DNA of 64,000 nt from assembly GCA_019843655.1 (NCBI GenBank), contig JACDQD010000006.1:496001-560000 (forward strand). The letters run 5' to 3'. Source of the DNA: Lethocerus indicus. Lineage: Eukaryota; Arthropoda; Insecta; Hemiptera; Belostomatidae. Shown piece by piece: positions 53,031-63,180 of the stretch. The translations under genes and the position numbers were made by a program. The notes beneath the pieces are model-generated. The model was given only the letters and a program-made list of their open reading frames with translations. It was not told the DNA's origin and made no database searches. How positions within the stretch are numbered: position 1 is the stretch's first letter; every line of letters begins with the position of its first letter.

Positions 53031-53823
53031 ACTAAAATAGAAGTTTTCCAATCGGAACTTACGCGAAATATACGTCCAACTGTACAATTTTTACGAAACA
53101 CTCGTACATCGCTACAAGCCACAACGGATGGACGTATTAGGAGTGTAAAAAAAAAATAAAATAAAATTCATGAAATCGGTGATAAAATTCATAAATCGCC
53201 TGAATGGAGCGGCGTCACTATTTGTTTTTGTAGATTTCGTCGTCTTCAGTAGCACCTCCGTTGGCACTGTCCACTGCAGTTTGCGGTATAAAACAGACCG
53301 AACCGAGGAAAACAATTTTTTTTTCCAGACCACTTTATGCAGGTAATTGTGTTGGGATTGCGCCATCCGAAAGTCTAATCAGCCCGAACCGAAATGAGGA
53401 CATCCGAAACGGCCGGGAATCGTTTTCGGTCTCGGTTTTTAAGGCACTTTAATGTTAAGTTGAGCGGTCGAACTTTTTCCGACTTTGGCGCTCGGTGTCG
53501 AACCGGTTGAACCCAGTCTAATGGGTCCGTTTTCGCCGGAAAACTTTTCCTCGGGCAGACGAAAAGTCCGTCAACCGATGATATCAATAATGGCCGTACT
53601 CGTCACGCGGAACAGCGGCCCTTATCTCGGAAAAGCGGCGTCGGGGGCAGGAAAAGGGAAAATAGATGGAAACCAAATCGCCTTCCAGTTCAGAGGCCGG
53701 CGGTAATATTTGGGACGCCCAAAGTAGGCTCGCCATTATACACACTTTGCGATACGCACACCTCAATTACCTGGATTATTATTATTATTTTGCAGTTATA
53801 ATATTAGCAGAGGTTTTATTATA
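53031..53823. other. No gene recognised; FB1 L fragment
   Basis: GATTTCGTCGTCTTCAGTAG then CACCTCCGTTGGCACTGTCC at 53232-53272 is a short FB1 L piece with its stem-loop removed. No coding domain was recognised in the surrounding frames. Confidence 0.5.
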
Positions 53824-53825
53824 TA

Positions 53826-54032
53826 TCGGGTCGGCAACTAAGTCATTGCGGATTTAGTCGCTATGGCGTTATTTCTATTTTTACATCTTCAAACCTGTAT
53901 ATAGAGAGTATTCTGAAATGTTTATTACACGCCAAAATACGCACGACATTGGGGGTGGGTGGGGTGGGGGTGGGGTCTGAACGCACCCTCGAAGATGGAG
54001 AAGAATCCGCAATTATTTAGTTGCCAACCCAA
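53826..54032. mobile_element. M1 mariner-type MITE, complete
   Basis: Left end TCGGGTCGGCAACTAAGTCA then TTGCGGATT; right end AATCCGCAATTATTTAGTTG then CCAACCCAA. TA flanks both sides (53824-53825 and 54033-54034). The ends resemble the TTGGGTTGGCAACTAAGTAA-type ends of mellifera-group mariners. The 207-bp interior has no transposase frame and holds a G-rich tract at 53951-53979. Confidence 0.9.
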
Positions 54033-54034
54033 TA

Positions 54035-54220
54035 TATATTCTATACGAAATACTGCGGAATCGTAAAATCATAAAATTATATCGTCAGTAACAACGAATC
54101 GAGAAAGTGTCATCATCACGGCAGTGGGCGATTTCTCCATCGCAGTACAATAAACGATTCCAATTGCACCAATAACGTCTTCTGACTGATTGTGAAATAA
54201 AGAAAATATTGGGAAAAAAT
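54035..54220. repeat. R6 segment, second copy
   Basis: CGTAAAATCATAAAATTATA, GTGGGCGATTTCTCCATCGC, AGTACAATAAACGATTCCAA and GAAATAAAGAAAATATTGGG match 27850-28030. In both places R6 is directly right of an M1 element. Confidence 0.85.
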
Positions 54221-54626
54221 GGCCTAAGGCCAACAACCCGTTAGGACATGAACCACTCTTCAGTCGGATCCTGATGACCGAGTTCCGAGACACACCGCTG
54301 ACAGGTGTAGGACCCAAGTTGGTAGTGGAAGGGCGAAAACCCTTGCGGATGGAGACGGCTGAAGGGGGCGGTTTCGAAAAATTCCGGAACATGACCGCGG
54401 CGACATGACGACCATTTCGGTCATCGTAAGGTACACAGGATAGGGTCATGTACGGAATAAAATATCGGGCAAATGGCCTCCACGGCTTTGCCGCCACTTG
54501 GGCCCTATTTAGCCGAAATTTTCCACGATTTTTTGCACAAATATGGCAGTGAATTTCGTTGATGCGGCGTTGAATTTCGCCTCCTTCGATGCAGCTCTAC
54601 GCGTAGACCTTTGACTTGAAATGACC

Positions 54627-54719
<93 letters not shown>

Positions 54720-55749
54720 GATGAAAACGTTGAGGATGGATTTCCTCCTTTTCGTCAATCGCACGCGTGTTCCCCCCGAAGAACCCCCAAAACGCGGCAA
54801 TTCTTGACGATTAACAGGAGGAGAAAATGCGCCCCATCGAAATTTTCGAACTGTGGCCCGACGAACTTTCACTTTTTATGTAATATTGTCCGACAACGAA
54901 AACGCTCCGTTCTATCGTGTAACGCCCCCATTTGTATACTGACCCCAAAACTATCGGCTGTCAAACGGTTTTTTTATTGTATAGGGTTTGGCCAACTTTA
55001 CTGCAAGAATGGTTAATAATTTCGGAGCACCCTATATTAGAGGGATGTTATTATAGAGGAATAGCGAGGGATGAGACGGAATCCGAACAACGCCGTTTCC
55101 CCGTGTCCGGGACAATTATGCTCGTGTTTTAACCGCAGTTTCGCGTTTTGGCCCGCGTTGTTAACACAGTGGCGGGGTGGGTGGGGGCGAATACATACGT
55201 GGGTTATAGTGCCGGGGGCGGCAGGCAATAATTAAACTGGGATTCACCGGGGGTTGAAACCGCCCCCGCAATCGTTGAATTGTGGACAGAATAACACACG
55301 GGCGGGGGTTGTAATAGAGAGCCCTGTGCCTTCGGCTAATGGTAACTGACAATTGATAATGGCCGTATAGCGTGGGGGGGATGAAAATGTGACCGTTTGT
55401 ACGACAGAATTGTTTTTCGGTAAATCGCACTTGCAAGACTCGAAACCGGTTACCGGTTCGGACCGTTTACCGGGAGAACTCCGGGAACAATTAGCGAAAC
55501 TTCAGTTGGGGGTGAAGGGCAGGGGCGCAAACAGACCTTTGCTAGGCAGGTCGCTGGGGGCCTCTTCAGCCCTTTAATTCCGGGCCCTTAGAACCGAACC
55601 CGAATCTAATGTCTAATCGTCCGCAATGAACGTCGCTCGTAATTAGACGGCTCGGTCAGACATCGCATGACTCTCTCAGACGGGGTCAGAAAGGTGAATA
55701 CGAAACATCTACAGAAGATTGTGTATTCCAGATGTGTATTCAATTCATA
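54221..55749. other. No gene recognised; GA microsatellite
   Basis: (GA)n at 54629-54716, interrupted once. GTTTGGCCAACTTTACTGCA then AGAATGG at ~54975 is echoed, inverted, at about 59065-59090, so it may be a small transposon end. A 142-codon minus-strand frame spanning R6 (54069-54497) is not a recognised protein. Confidence 0.45.
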
Positions 55750-56130
55750 ATAATACCTGTTTTGTGGTCTGCGAGGGGTTGGAATACCGTAGATTTACTG
55801 TGTTTTCTGTCTCCTCTCTCTGCCGGTTCGGTCTTTCGCTAGACCGGTTTCGACCGCTCGCCATCTTCAGTAGCGCGGTGCTAGTCACTTTCGGCACTTT
55901 GGATTAGGGATTCGTTGGTTTTTTTTTCGGTGTTTCTTTTGCTAGACCGGTTTCAGTAGCGGCGTTAGTCACTGTTGGAACTTCGGACGTTTTTCGGGCA
56001 TCCCCACTGCACTGTCGCTGTCACTTGGGGATGTTGTTGACCGACTCCGCTACTGAAGATGGCGGCGAGCGGCCGCGAAACCGGTCTGGCGAAAGACCGA
56101 ACCGGCGAGAGGAAAATAAAAAAAAGTGAT
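55750..56130. repeat. FB1 L arm, L fragment and R arm
   Basis: L end ACCTGTTTTGTGGTCTGCGA, stem-loop GGTCTTTCGCTAGACC, core at ~55856. A second partial L (GCTAGACCGGTTTCAGTAGC, core deleted) is at 55941. The R arm has GCTACTGAAGATGGCGGCGA (three-base insertion) and GGTCTGGCGAAAGACC at 56085. Confidence 0.92.
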
Positions 56131-56239
56131 GACTTATAGTGGCCAGGATTTGAACTAAGTTTTTTTTTTAAGACAAAATCTCCCCATAAATACAACGCAC
56201 GAACTTACAACACTACTCAATAATAACTATGACTGGTTT

Positions 56240-56450
56240 AAAAATACCTGTTTTGTGGTCTGCGAGGGGTTGAAATTACCGTATATTTCGTGTGTTTCTG
56301 TCTCATCTCGCTGGTCTTTTCGGTCTTTTGCCAGACAGTCAGTACAAGTGACAGAGTGACAGTGCATCCAAAGTGGCGACAGTGACTGACTGTCACCCGC
56401 TGCTGAAGATGGCGAACGGCCGCGAAACCGGTCTAGCGAAAGACGAGTCT
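56240..56450. repeat. FB1 palindrome, small
   Basis: L end ACCTGTTTTGTGGTCTGCGA then GTTTCTGTCTCATCTCGCTG, with the core deleted. R arm: CAGTACAAGTGACAGAGTGA, GCTGAAGATGGCGAACGGCC, GGTCTAGCGAAAGACG. Confidence 0.88.
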
Positions 56451-56929
56451 TTTAGCTCGTAAACTCTCGAGAATATTCGATAAGAAGTATAACCCATAAA
56501 TGGAAGACCCACCCCTGTTGTATATAGAAGCCCCTCTCTATTTCAACCCCCCAGCCACGGGGACAACGTCTAGTTTATTAAACAATAATTATTTTACGGG
56601 CCGGAAATACGACGGTGTCCTGGGGTCGGGTTTGGTCGGGGGTGTGATGTACCACCCCCAAGGGTACGTCGTACTTAGCCGTTGGGTACGGCGGCGGCTA
56701 TTAATTTGATTTACGCTCGGTCGTCCTCTAACGCAGTTTGGGGGCGTCCCCGGCCATTTAGCGTTGGCAACCCCCGATAATTATAGCGACTCCATTGGAC
56801 GATTTAGCCCCAAACACCCTCCCGGAGGATCGAGTTACTGTACGATGAACACGTAATGGAGTTCATCGATCAGTGCGCTCAATGGATATTTGAGATGCAT
56901 AAAATTCATCCGGCCATTCGTTCTTGAAC
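56451..56929. other. No gene recognised
   Basis: Unrecognised. Confidence 0.45.
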
Positions 56930-57220
56930 AGAAAATTTGGACTCTTAAGACCGTTACTGAAACTGACATCGAAATTGACCTTAAAAAGCGATACTTAAAC
57001 CGACACGGACATAAGGTATAGAGCTGTGGGGTTCCAGTCGAAAGTCCTTCGCACCGCCCTTAATACTCCCCCCTCGGGGTATGTTTCTAACCAGACAATC
57101 CACCATGACCTCAACATACCCCGGACAGTCGACGAAGTCCCGAAAATCCCGTTTCCCGAAGTTCCGCTCCCGCCTTTCTCCTCATCCCGATCCACTCGTT
57201 CAGTCCCTTTCCTCCCTTAA
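56930..57220 (-). repeat. R2 SINE-like repeat, near full length, inverted
   Basis: AAATTTGGACTCTTAAGACC, GTTACTGAAACTGACATCGA, GTTCCAGTCGAAAGTCCTTC, GGTATGTTTCTAACCAGACA, CAGTCGACGAAGTCCCGAAA, TCCCGATCCACTCGTTCAGT. Confidence 0.9.
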
Positions 57221-58084
57221 CCATCCACTAAAAAAAATTTTTCTTTTCTTTCACATATTCTGCCCTTTCAATCGTCCAGATTTCCAGCGATAACCGCCCC
57301 TAAGGAGTTTCGGTTGAGTACTCGGTTGGAATACAGGGCCGAAGAGAGAGAGAGAGAGATGGGGGATGGGGAGGATAGAACTTTGTCAACCCCTATCTGT
57401 CGGCCGGAAGTCAATTTCCCTTCCGCCGAAGGGAGACCGACCCGTTTTTTTCCCGACGCCGTGTCCTAGGACGAAACGGGGTGGGGCGGGGGTCGGTGGA
57501 CGACAGGCACTCTCCCTCTCTGTCACGAAGAAGGGGGAGAATATAGGGGGGTGGGAGAGAGAGAGAGAGAGAGAGAAAAATAGAGGAAGAAAGTCCGGCT
57601 CTGTAGTGAACTCTTTTGTAGAAACTAAGTGACTTAGTACCCCGCGCTACTTCTTCTTCCAGTGGGTGGGGGGCGGGCGGGCGGGGGTTGTACCCTCCCT
57701 CCTGGGAGGGAGCACTTGGGGAATTACCAGTGTCCGGTATCAGGCGCCCCCAACCTCCACCCACCCCCCCGGCCCTATTGATTAGACCTAAGGGCCGGCC
57801 AGAAGGCGACACGTTTCCCGCCCCCGCCCCGCCAACCCTCTCACCCTCTCTCTCTCTTCAACCGACAGTCACTTTGTTTTGAAATTGCATTACAGGAAAC
57901 ACCCGACGGGTAAAATTACTTTAGCGCGTAAATAATGGCGTCGCAAATTAAAACCGCCCTTTTTTTCTTTTTTCCAGTGTATTATTTTAGGAGAACACCG
58001 GCCGTGTTTGCAGCCCCCACCCCCTACCAACACCCCCCGACAAACTTCTACAGTTATAGATGCAATCGATACGCGTATATTTTT
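57221..58084. other. No gene recognised; GA tracts
   Basis: (GA)n at 57343-57358 and 57557-57576, G-runs near 57542 and 57670. Frames across these are composition-driven. Confidence 0.45.
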
Positions 58085-58205
58085 CATGAAAGGGACTGAA
58101 CGAGTGGATTGGGACGGGGAGAAAGCCGGGAGTGGAATTTCGGGAACCGGGATTTTCGGGACTTCGTCGACTGTCCGGTGTATGTTGGGGTCGTTTCCGT
58201 TGTAC
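58085..58205 (+). repeat. R2 fragment
   Basis: GGGACTGAACGAGTGGATTG, GGAGTGGAATTTCGGGAACC, TTCGTCGACTGTCCGGTGTA, then truncated at GTTGGGGTCG. Confidence 0.85.
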
Positions 58206-58471
58206 GTATTTTCCCCTTTTCCTCGTCCTTCATCCCCCCGATTAATGTTCTTCGAATCGGAATTTGTTGTCGATTAATTAACCCCCCCCCCCCGCCGCGA
58301 CATTACACGAAATTCTCGTACAACAACAAGGCGCTTGTAATACAGGGCCCGCAACACACAGAGTCCGCGAAAGTTTAGTATATCGATCAGGCGTTATCGA
58401 TACGGCCGAACTCACTAAATTCAAAGTAATGTATGTAAATTTTTTATTTTGCGCAATCGACTTTACACTTA

Positions 58472-58780
58472 TAGGCGCGTCAAAGGGACCGAACGAGTGG
58501 ATCGGGACGGGGAGAAAAGCGGGAGTGGAACTTCTTGGGGAACCGGGATTTTCGGGACTTCGTCGACTGTCCGGGGTATGTTGGTGGGGTCGTGGCGGAT
58601 TCCGCTTTCAGAAACATACCCCCGGGGGAGGGGGGGGAGCATTAAGGGTGGTACGATGTCGGATGTCTTGCGTTTGAACCCCACAGCTCAATACCGGACG
58701 TACGACGTCCCTTTTAGTAATGGCCTAAGTCCAAGTTTTCTGTTTAAGTCGATTCTTTTCGAGTCGTTTGTCCAGCTAGA
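58472..58780 (+). repeat. R2 SINE-like repeat, near full length
   Basis: GGGACCGAACGAGTGGATCG, GACTTCGTCGACTGTCCGGG, AGAAACATACCCCCGGGGGA, AAGGGTGGTACGATGTCGGA, TTGAACCCCACAGCTCAATA, TTTAGTAATGGCCTAAGTCC. A partial third copy (GCTGAACGAGCAAATTTGGA then CGGGGAGAAATGCCGGAATG) begins at ~58845. Confidence 0.9.
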
Positions 58781-58990
58781 GCCCAAGATAGCGAATCCGC
58801 TGTTGGGTGGGAAACGTGCAAAGGCACGTATAACTAAGAGAATGTGCTGAACGAGCAAATTTGGACGGGGAGAAATGCCGGAATGGAATTTAAGGAAACG
58901 GTATTTTGCGACTTAAACTGTTGTGGGTGGGGGACTTTTGACTTGAATCTCCCGGTTTTGAATCTTGGACCTCTTAGTGGAATCCCCGTA

Positions 58991-59689
58991 GTTCTATCGC
59001 GATAAAAAAAAAATCCTCGTTGTCGCAGAATTTTTTTTTTTAAAGATTCTAATATTTGAATTCGCCACCATTCTTGCAGTAAAGTAGGGTAACAATATTT
59101 AAAAAAAAAACACCATTTTGTACTCATAACAACAAGAGAAAGGTATAAAGCGTAAAATTGATATTGATCCCGTTGAAGTGGTACAACAGATATTTAGTCG
59201 ATACGCTCCAGGGATCAAGTAGATAATGTAATTCTGGAATCGGCCGTGTAACCGTACGGAATTCCAACAATTCCGCCCAACGCATGACTACTGTACGCGC
59301 GTGCAGGCTGGAATATACGCCCGGTTTCATGGACCCGCCTATCTGGAAATATTCAGCGCGAATACCGCGTTAGATTTCACGTTGCGATTCTACGTTTCGA
59401 ACGCTATTAAAACGACGAAATTACCCCATAGAACGTGGAAAATGAAAACGTGAAAATATATCTAGCGATAAATAAATCATTTATAGAGCGCAATTCTGCC
59501 CAATACCGCTCGAGGAAACAGTCATCGACTAATGATCGTGAAGAAAACCCGAATATTTTACTTTCTCTGAAACTCGAATTATTTCGACGGACGGGAATTT
59601 AATATCGGGCCCTAATTATTTAGAAATTTCCCGATTTTCAATTGACATAATAATCGCCCTCTTTCGAAGGGAAGAAGAGGAAAATGTTG
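58991..59689. other. No gene recognised
   Basis: A- and T-runs at 59004-59042 and 59099-59112. Unrecognised otherwise. Confidence 0.45.
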
Positions 59690-59850
59690 TAGGTTTGTTG
59701 TGTTTCTGTCTCCTCCTGTTTCGGCCGCTCGCCATCTTCAGTAGCGGTATTCTGCTGCGGTGAATGCACGCGGCGAACGGCAGTACAAGTGACGCGGCGA
59801 CGGTGTGCAGTGAGGACGCCCGAAAAACGTCCATTTTTCACTCGGGTCTT
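59690..59850. repeat. FB1 L arm with reversed interior
   Basis: GTTTCTGTCTCCTCCTGTTT joined directly to CGGCCGCTCGCCATCTTCAG (stem-loop deleted), then CAGTACAAGTGACGCGGCGA, GAGGACGCCCGAAAAACGTC and a stray CTTCAGTAG. Confidence 0.85.
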
Positions 59851-59914
59851 CAGTAGTCGCGGCCACCAACACCATTCCGTCTAGACGGTTTTCATTCACA
59901 GATGATACATAAGT

Positions 59915-60210
59915 AGATTTCGCGTCTTTCTGTCCTTTCGCCGGTTTGGCCTTTACGCTAGACCGGTTTCGGCCGGCCGCCATCTTCAGTAGCGGTGTTA
60001 GTCACTATTCTCCGGCACTTTTGGCGATGTTTTCGGGCATCCTCAGTTTTTTTTTCTTTTTGGAAAGTGCAAGTGACAGAGGATGCCCGAAAGACATCCC
60101 CGAAGTGGCGACAGTGACCGCTACTGAAGACGGCGAGCGGCCGAAACCGGTCCGGCGAAAGAAACAAATCGGCGACACAAACCTACCCCTCGCAGACCAC
60201 AAAACAGGTA
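59915..60210. repeat. FB1 palindrome
   Basis: L: GCTAGACCGGTTTCGGCCGG, CCGCCATCTTCAGTAGCGGT, GGCGATGTTTTCGGGCATCC. Centre TTTTTTTCTTTTTGGAAAGT. R: GAGGATGCCCGAAAGACATC, GCTACTGAAGACGGCGAGCG, GGTCCGGCGAAAG, then CCTACCCCTCGCAGACCACA and AAACAGG. Confidence 0.92.
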
Positions 60211-60863
60211 AAATATCAATTACTAATAAGCGAATAAAGTTCAACTATAAACAAATATTAATTTATCACAGTTCTAGCTCCTGAATTTTCAGAAGAATTC
60301 ATAGAATAGAGCCCATTAGGCCCCCAACGAACATTCCCCTGAATTAACTGCATTACGTACCACTATTAAGTATCCATCAAGTAACGGAATAAATAGGTAA
60401 AGTGCGAATAGGGTCGCGTTCCCCTAAACGCCCTTTCATCGTGAAAAAAAATGAAATTATTCGGCGGGGAAAAAAAATGAAAAAATAAAAATGACGAATT
60501 TGCATAATATAATGGGGCATTAACATTGGTTGAGTGGGCGGGGGTGGGGGGTGGGAGGGGGGGGTGCAAGGACGGTATAAATTCAAGTTTTTCCCGACAA
60601 AGGGGTTATATCGATCCGGCCGATAATTCTATACAATTTAACTGATATTCTCCAAAGTCTGTTGTACAGTAATAAACGTCGGTGGTCTTTTGATTTTCAA
60701 TATTTATTTTTTTCTAGACCGGAATTTAACCACCGGAATCTATTCAATGGCCGGGGGAAGATCGACGGTAAAAATCGTCTAAGTCCCAGTGATATTCAAT
60801 AGCGGAAAGTTTCCGTCCGGAAAGAAGAAGTCTGCGCGGTATAAGTTTTAATTACTTAAGTTA
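60211..60863. other. No gene recognised
   Basis: Unrecognised. A G-run lies at 60541-60565 and a stray TTTCTAGACCGGAATTTAAC is at 60711. Confidence 0.45.
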
Positions 60864-60900
60864 TTGGGCCGGCAACTAAGTGATTGCGGATTTTTTTTTA
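60864..60900 (+). mobile_element. M1 left end, solo
   Basis: TA (60862-60863) then TTGGGCCGGCAACTAAGTGA and TTGCGGATTTTTT. I did not find the facing right end in the next 250 bp. Confidence 0.7.
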
Positions 60901-61124
60901 TGGAATTTTTTTAATTAAATACAATTTATATATTGTCTGGGAATATTTCCATACACATCAGCAATGGGGGATGTGAAAATATTCTAGAACAAATGAATAT
61001 ATGAGGAAATAAATTACCATAGTGATTCACCCCTCCCGGCTAATAGTGCTGAATGACCATGTGTCTATTCCAACCCCCGGGGAGACTACGAAATAGCTAT
61101 TCCCAACAAAATTCATGTATTATA

Positions 61125-61325
61125 ATACATGTTTTGTGGTACTCGAGGGGTTGGAAAACCCCTTTAGTGGGGGGTAGATTTCGTATGTTTCTGTCTCTCC
61201 TCTCGCCGTATTGGTCTTTTTCTAGACCGGGGGGTTTTTCGTCCGTACTTTTTGACAACCAGACGCCCAGAAAACATCCCAAGTGACTGAGGCCGCTACT
61301 GAAGACGGCGAGCGGCCGAAACCTA
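61125..61325. repeat. FB1 palindrome, reduced
   Basis: L end TTTTGTGGTACTCGAGGGGT, then GTTTCTGTCTCTCCTCTCGC and a stem TTTTTCTAGACCGG, without the L core. R: CCAGAAAACATCCCAAGTGA, GCTACTGAAGACGGCGAGCG, GCCGAAACCTACCGG. Confidence 0.88.
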
Positions 61326-62354
61326 CCGGATTCGTTTATTTTTCCTCTGAACACTTTGACTTTGAATTGATTTTTTCCTAATCGTTTCCCGATCGCTCAA
61401 TTTACTATAATCGCTAACGCCGTTTGTACGTCGGGCCGTACATCTCTTCGCCAATAATAGTGAGCCCGTAACGGAGCCCCAAATATGAGGCATGAGCTCC
61501 GAAATGACCGCATAACGCCCCCCCCCCCCCCGGGAATTAGCGCCAACATCTGAGCCCCCGGACACAAATTCGAATTTCGCTCGTTTTGTCACACTGTGCT
61601 TTAAAGCTTCAACTTTAACCGGTCAATTAAGCCGCTGACTTAAAACCTAGTTGGGTGTACTGAAAATTGACGAAAAGATAATATCATTAACTTCCTGAAA
61701 AAAAAAAATCTCTATTTGGCCTCATCTAGACACCGGACTGAAAAGTATCGATTCTGAAATTTCGACTACTGAGGCCGTCACTTATATAGAATGGGCACGA
61801 AAATTGACATTAATCAACGAGTCCACAATATATTGAAACCGGTTCCGCTATAAAATAGAACATAGCTCGTATCCAGAGATTCCAATAAAAATCCACCCTT
61901 AATTCCGACAGTCGATGAACTCTAATAAAATCCAGGTTCCCAAAGATTTTCTGCAGCCTGAATATACGACTGCAATCGTCCTTAATTAGGGTTGATTTTT
62001 GAATAAATAAAACCTAAAGAAAGTACTTTCGGCCGGAATGTATCAAACTCGAGTAAAATGATCTGAAATTTCCTAATTGGGGAAAAAAAATTTTTTTTTT
62101 ATAAATTTTTTCCAGAATCAGATAAACTGCAACCGGGACCTGTTAGCGAGTTTACGAAAAGCTAATTACAATGCCTCGTTTGATTAAACTGAACTTTTCA
62201 TGACGGCCCTGTAATGGCCCTTCGGCGCGGCCCTAATTGTCCTCGGTAACGTTTTTATAATCGTTTGAGAAATTTGCGTTCGGCCGGATATTCTATTTTT
62301 CCGACTTATCGGTTACGTTGATGCGAATCTTCACTGTCCAATAAATCGCTGTTA
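61326..62354. other. No gene recognised; decayed R2
   Basis: 61790-61960 shows GAAATTGACATT-like and GAGATTCCAATAAAAATCC pieces in the inverted R2 order, too worn to be certain. A C-run lies at 61519-61530. The rest is unrecognised. Confidence 0.45.
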
Positions 62355-62500
62355 TTGGCGGCGCTATCGAAGACGGCGTAAAGCCGAAATCGGGGGGGCT
62401 ATCGGATCGCGGACCCGGGACGAAATGGAAAAAGGTGTCATTATTCGGCGCATCTTCAACTATTATTATCCCTGTCTTCAGTAGTCACGTAATAGCCGGG
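62355..62500. repeat. FB1-like core pair, decayed
   Basis: GCGCTATCGAAGACGGCGTA then AAGCCGAAATCGG at 62361 faces CCCTGTCTTCAGTAGTCACG at 62470. The stem-loop and ends are absent. Confidence 0.55.
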
Positions 62501-62909
62501 AAATAACGATATGACCGTGTACGAGGCATTGTAATTAGCAGGTCCCCCCCCCCCCGTTACAGTTAATACGTCTTCGTATATTGTGTATTTGTCGATTAAT
62601 GTCAATTTTCGTGCCCTTTTATACAAGTGACGGCCTCAGTAGTCGAAATTTACGGTTTGAGTCGCTACTTTTCAGTCCGCTGTCTACACGAGGCCCAAGG
62701 TTAGTAACAGTGGTTCTTTTTCCTGAATAGTTAACGATATTACCTTTTCTCAATTTTCAGTACACCGAACGAAGTTTTAAGTCAGCGGCCGGCGGCCCTA
62801 AACTTGTCGAGGGCTTAATTGGCCAGTGAAAGTGAAAGCTTTAAAGCACGGAGACAAACCGAGCTAAATTCGAATCTGTGTCCAATTCCCGGCGGGAATT
62901 ACCCATCAG

Positions 62910-63180
62910 AAAATGGGAAAAACCTCATTTTTGGACCGATTTTGAACCTGAAAACCTCATTTTTGGGCCGATTTTCGCCTTAAAACCGTATTTTCGGGCC
63001 TGACAGCGCATTTTCGGGCCGTTTTTGCGACTTAAAACCATATTTTTGGGGCCGATTTTGGGCCTTAAATCCGGATTTTCTGGACGATTTTGCGCCTTGA
63101 AAACCATATTTTTGGGCCTAAAGGGCGCATTTCTGAGCCGATTTTCGGCCTAAAAACCGCATTTTTTGTTCAATACAGGG
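62910..63180 (-). repeat. Sat-A short array, minus orientation
   Basis: AACCTCATTTTTGGGCCGAT, AAAACCGTATTTTCGGGCCT and CATATTTTTGGGCCTAAAGG. About five units, 26 kb from the main block, and more diverged than that block. Confidence 0.88.

Noticed and set aside
54069..54497. 142-codon minus-strand ORF
   Set aside because: Its C-terminal third lies in repeat R6, shared with 27930-28172 where the frame is different and shorter; no domain was recognised.
54597..55016. Arg-Glu or Ser-Leu repeat protein
   Set aside because: Produced by the (GA)n microsatellite at 54629-54716 in both strands; the rest of the frame has no recognisable domain.
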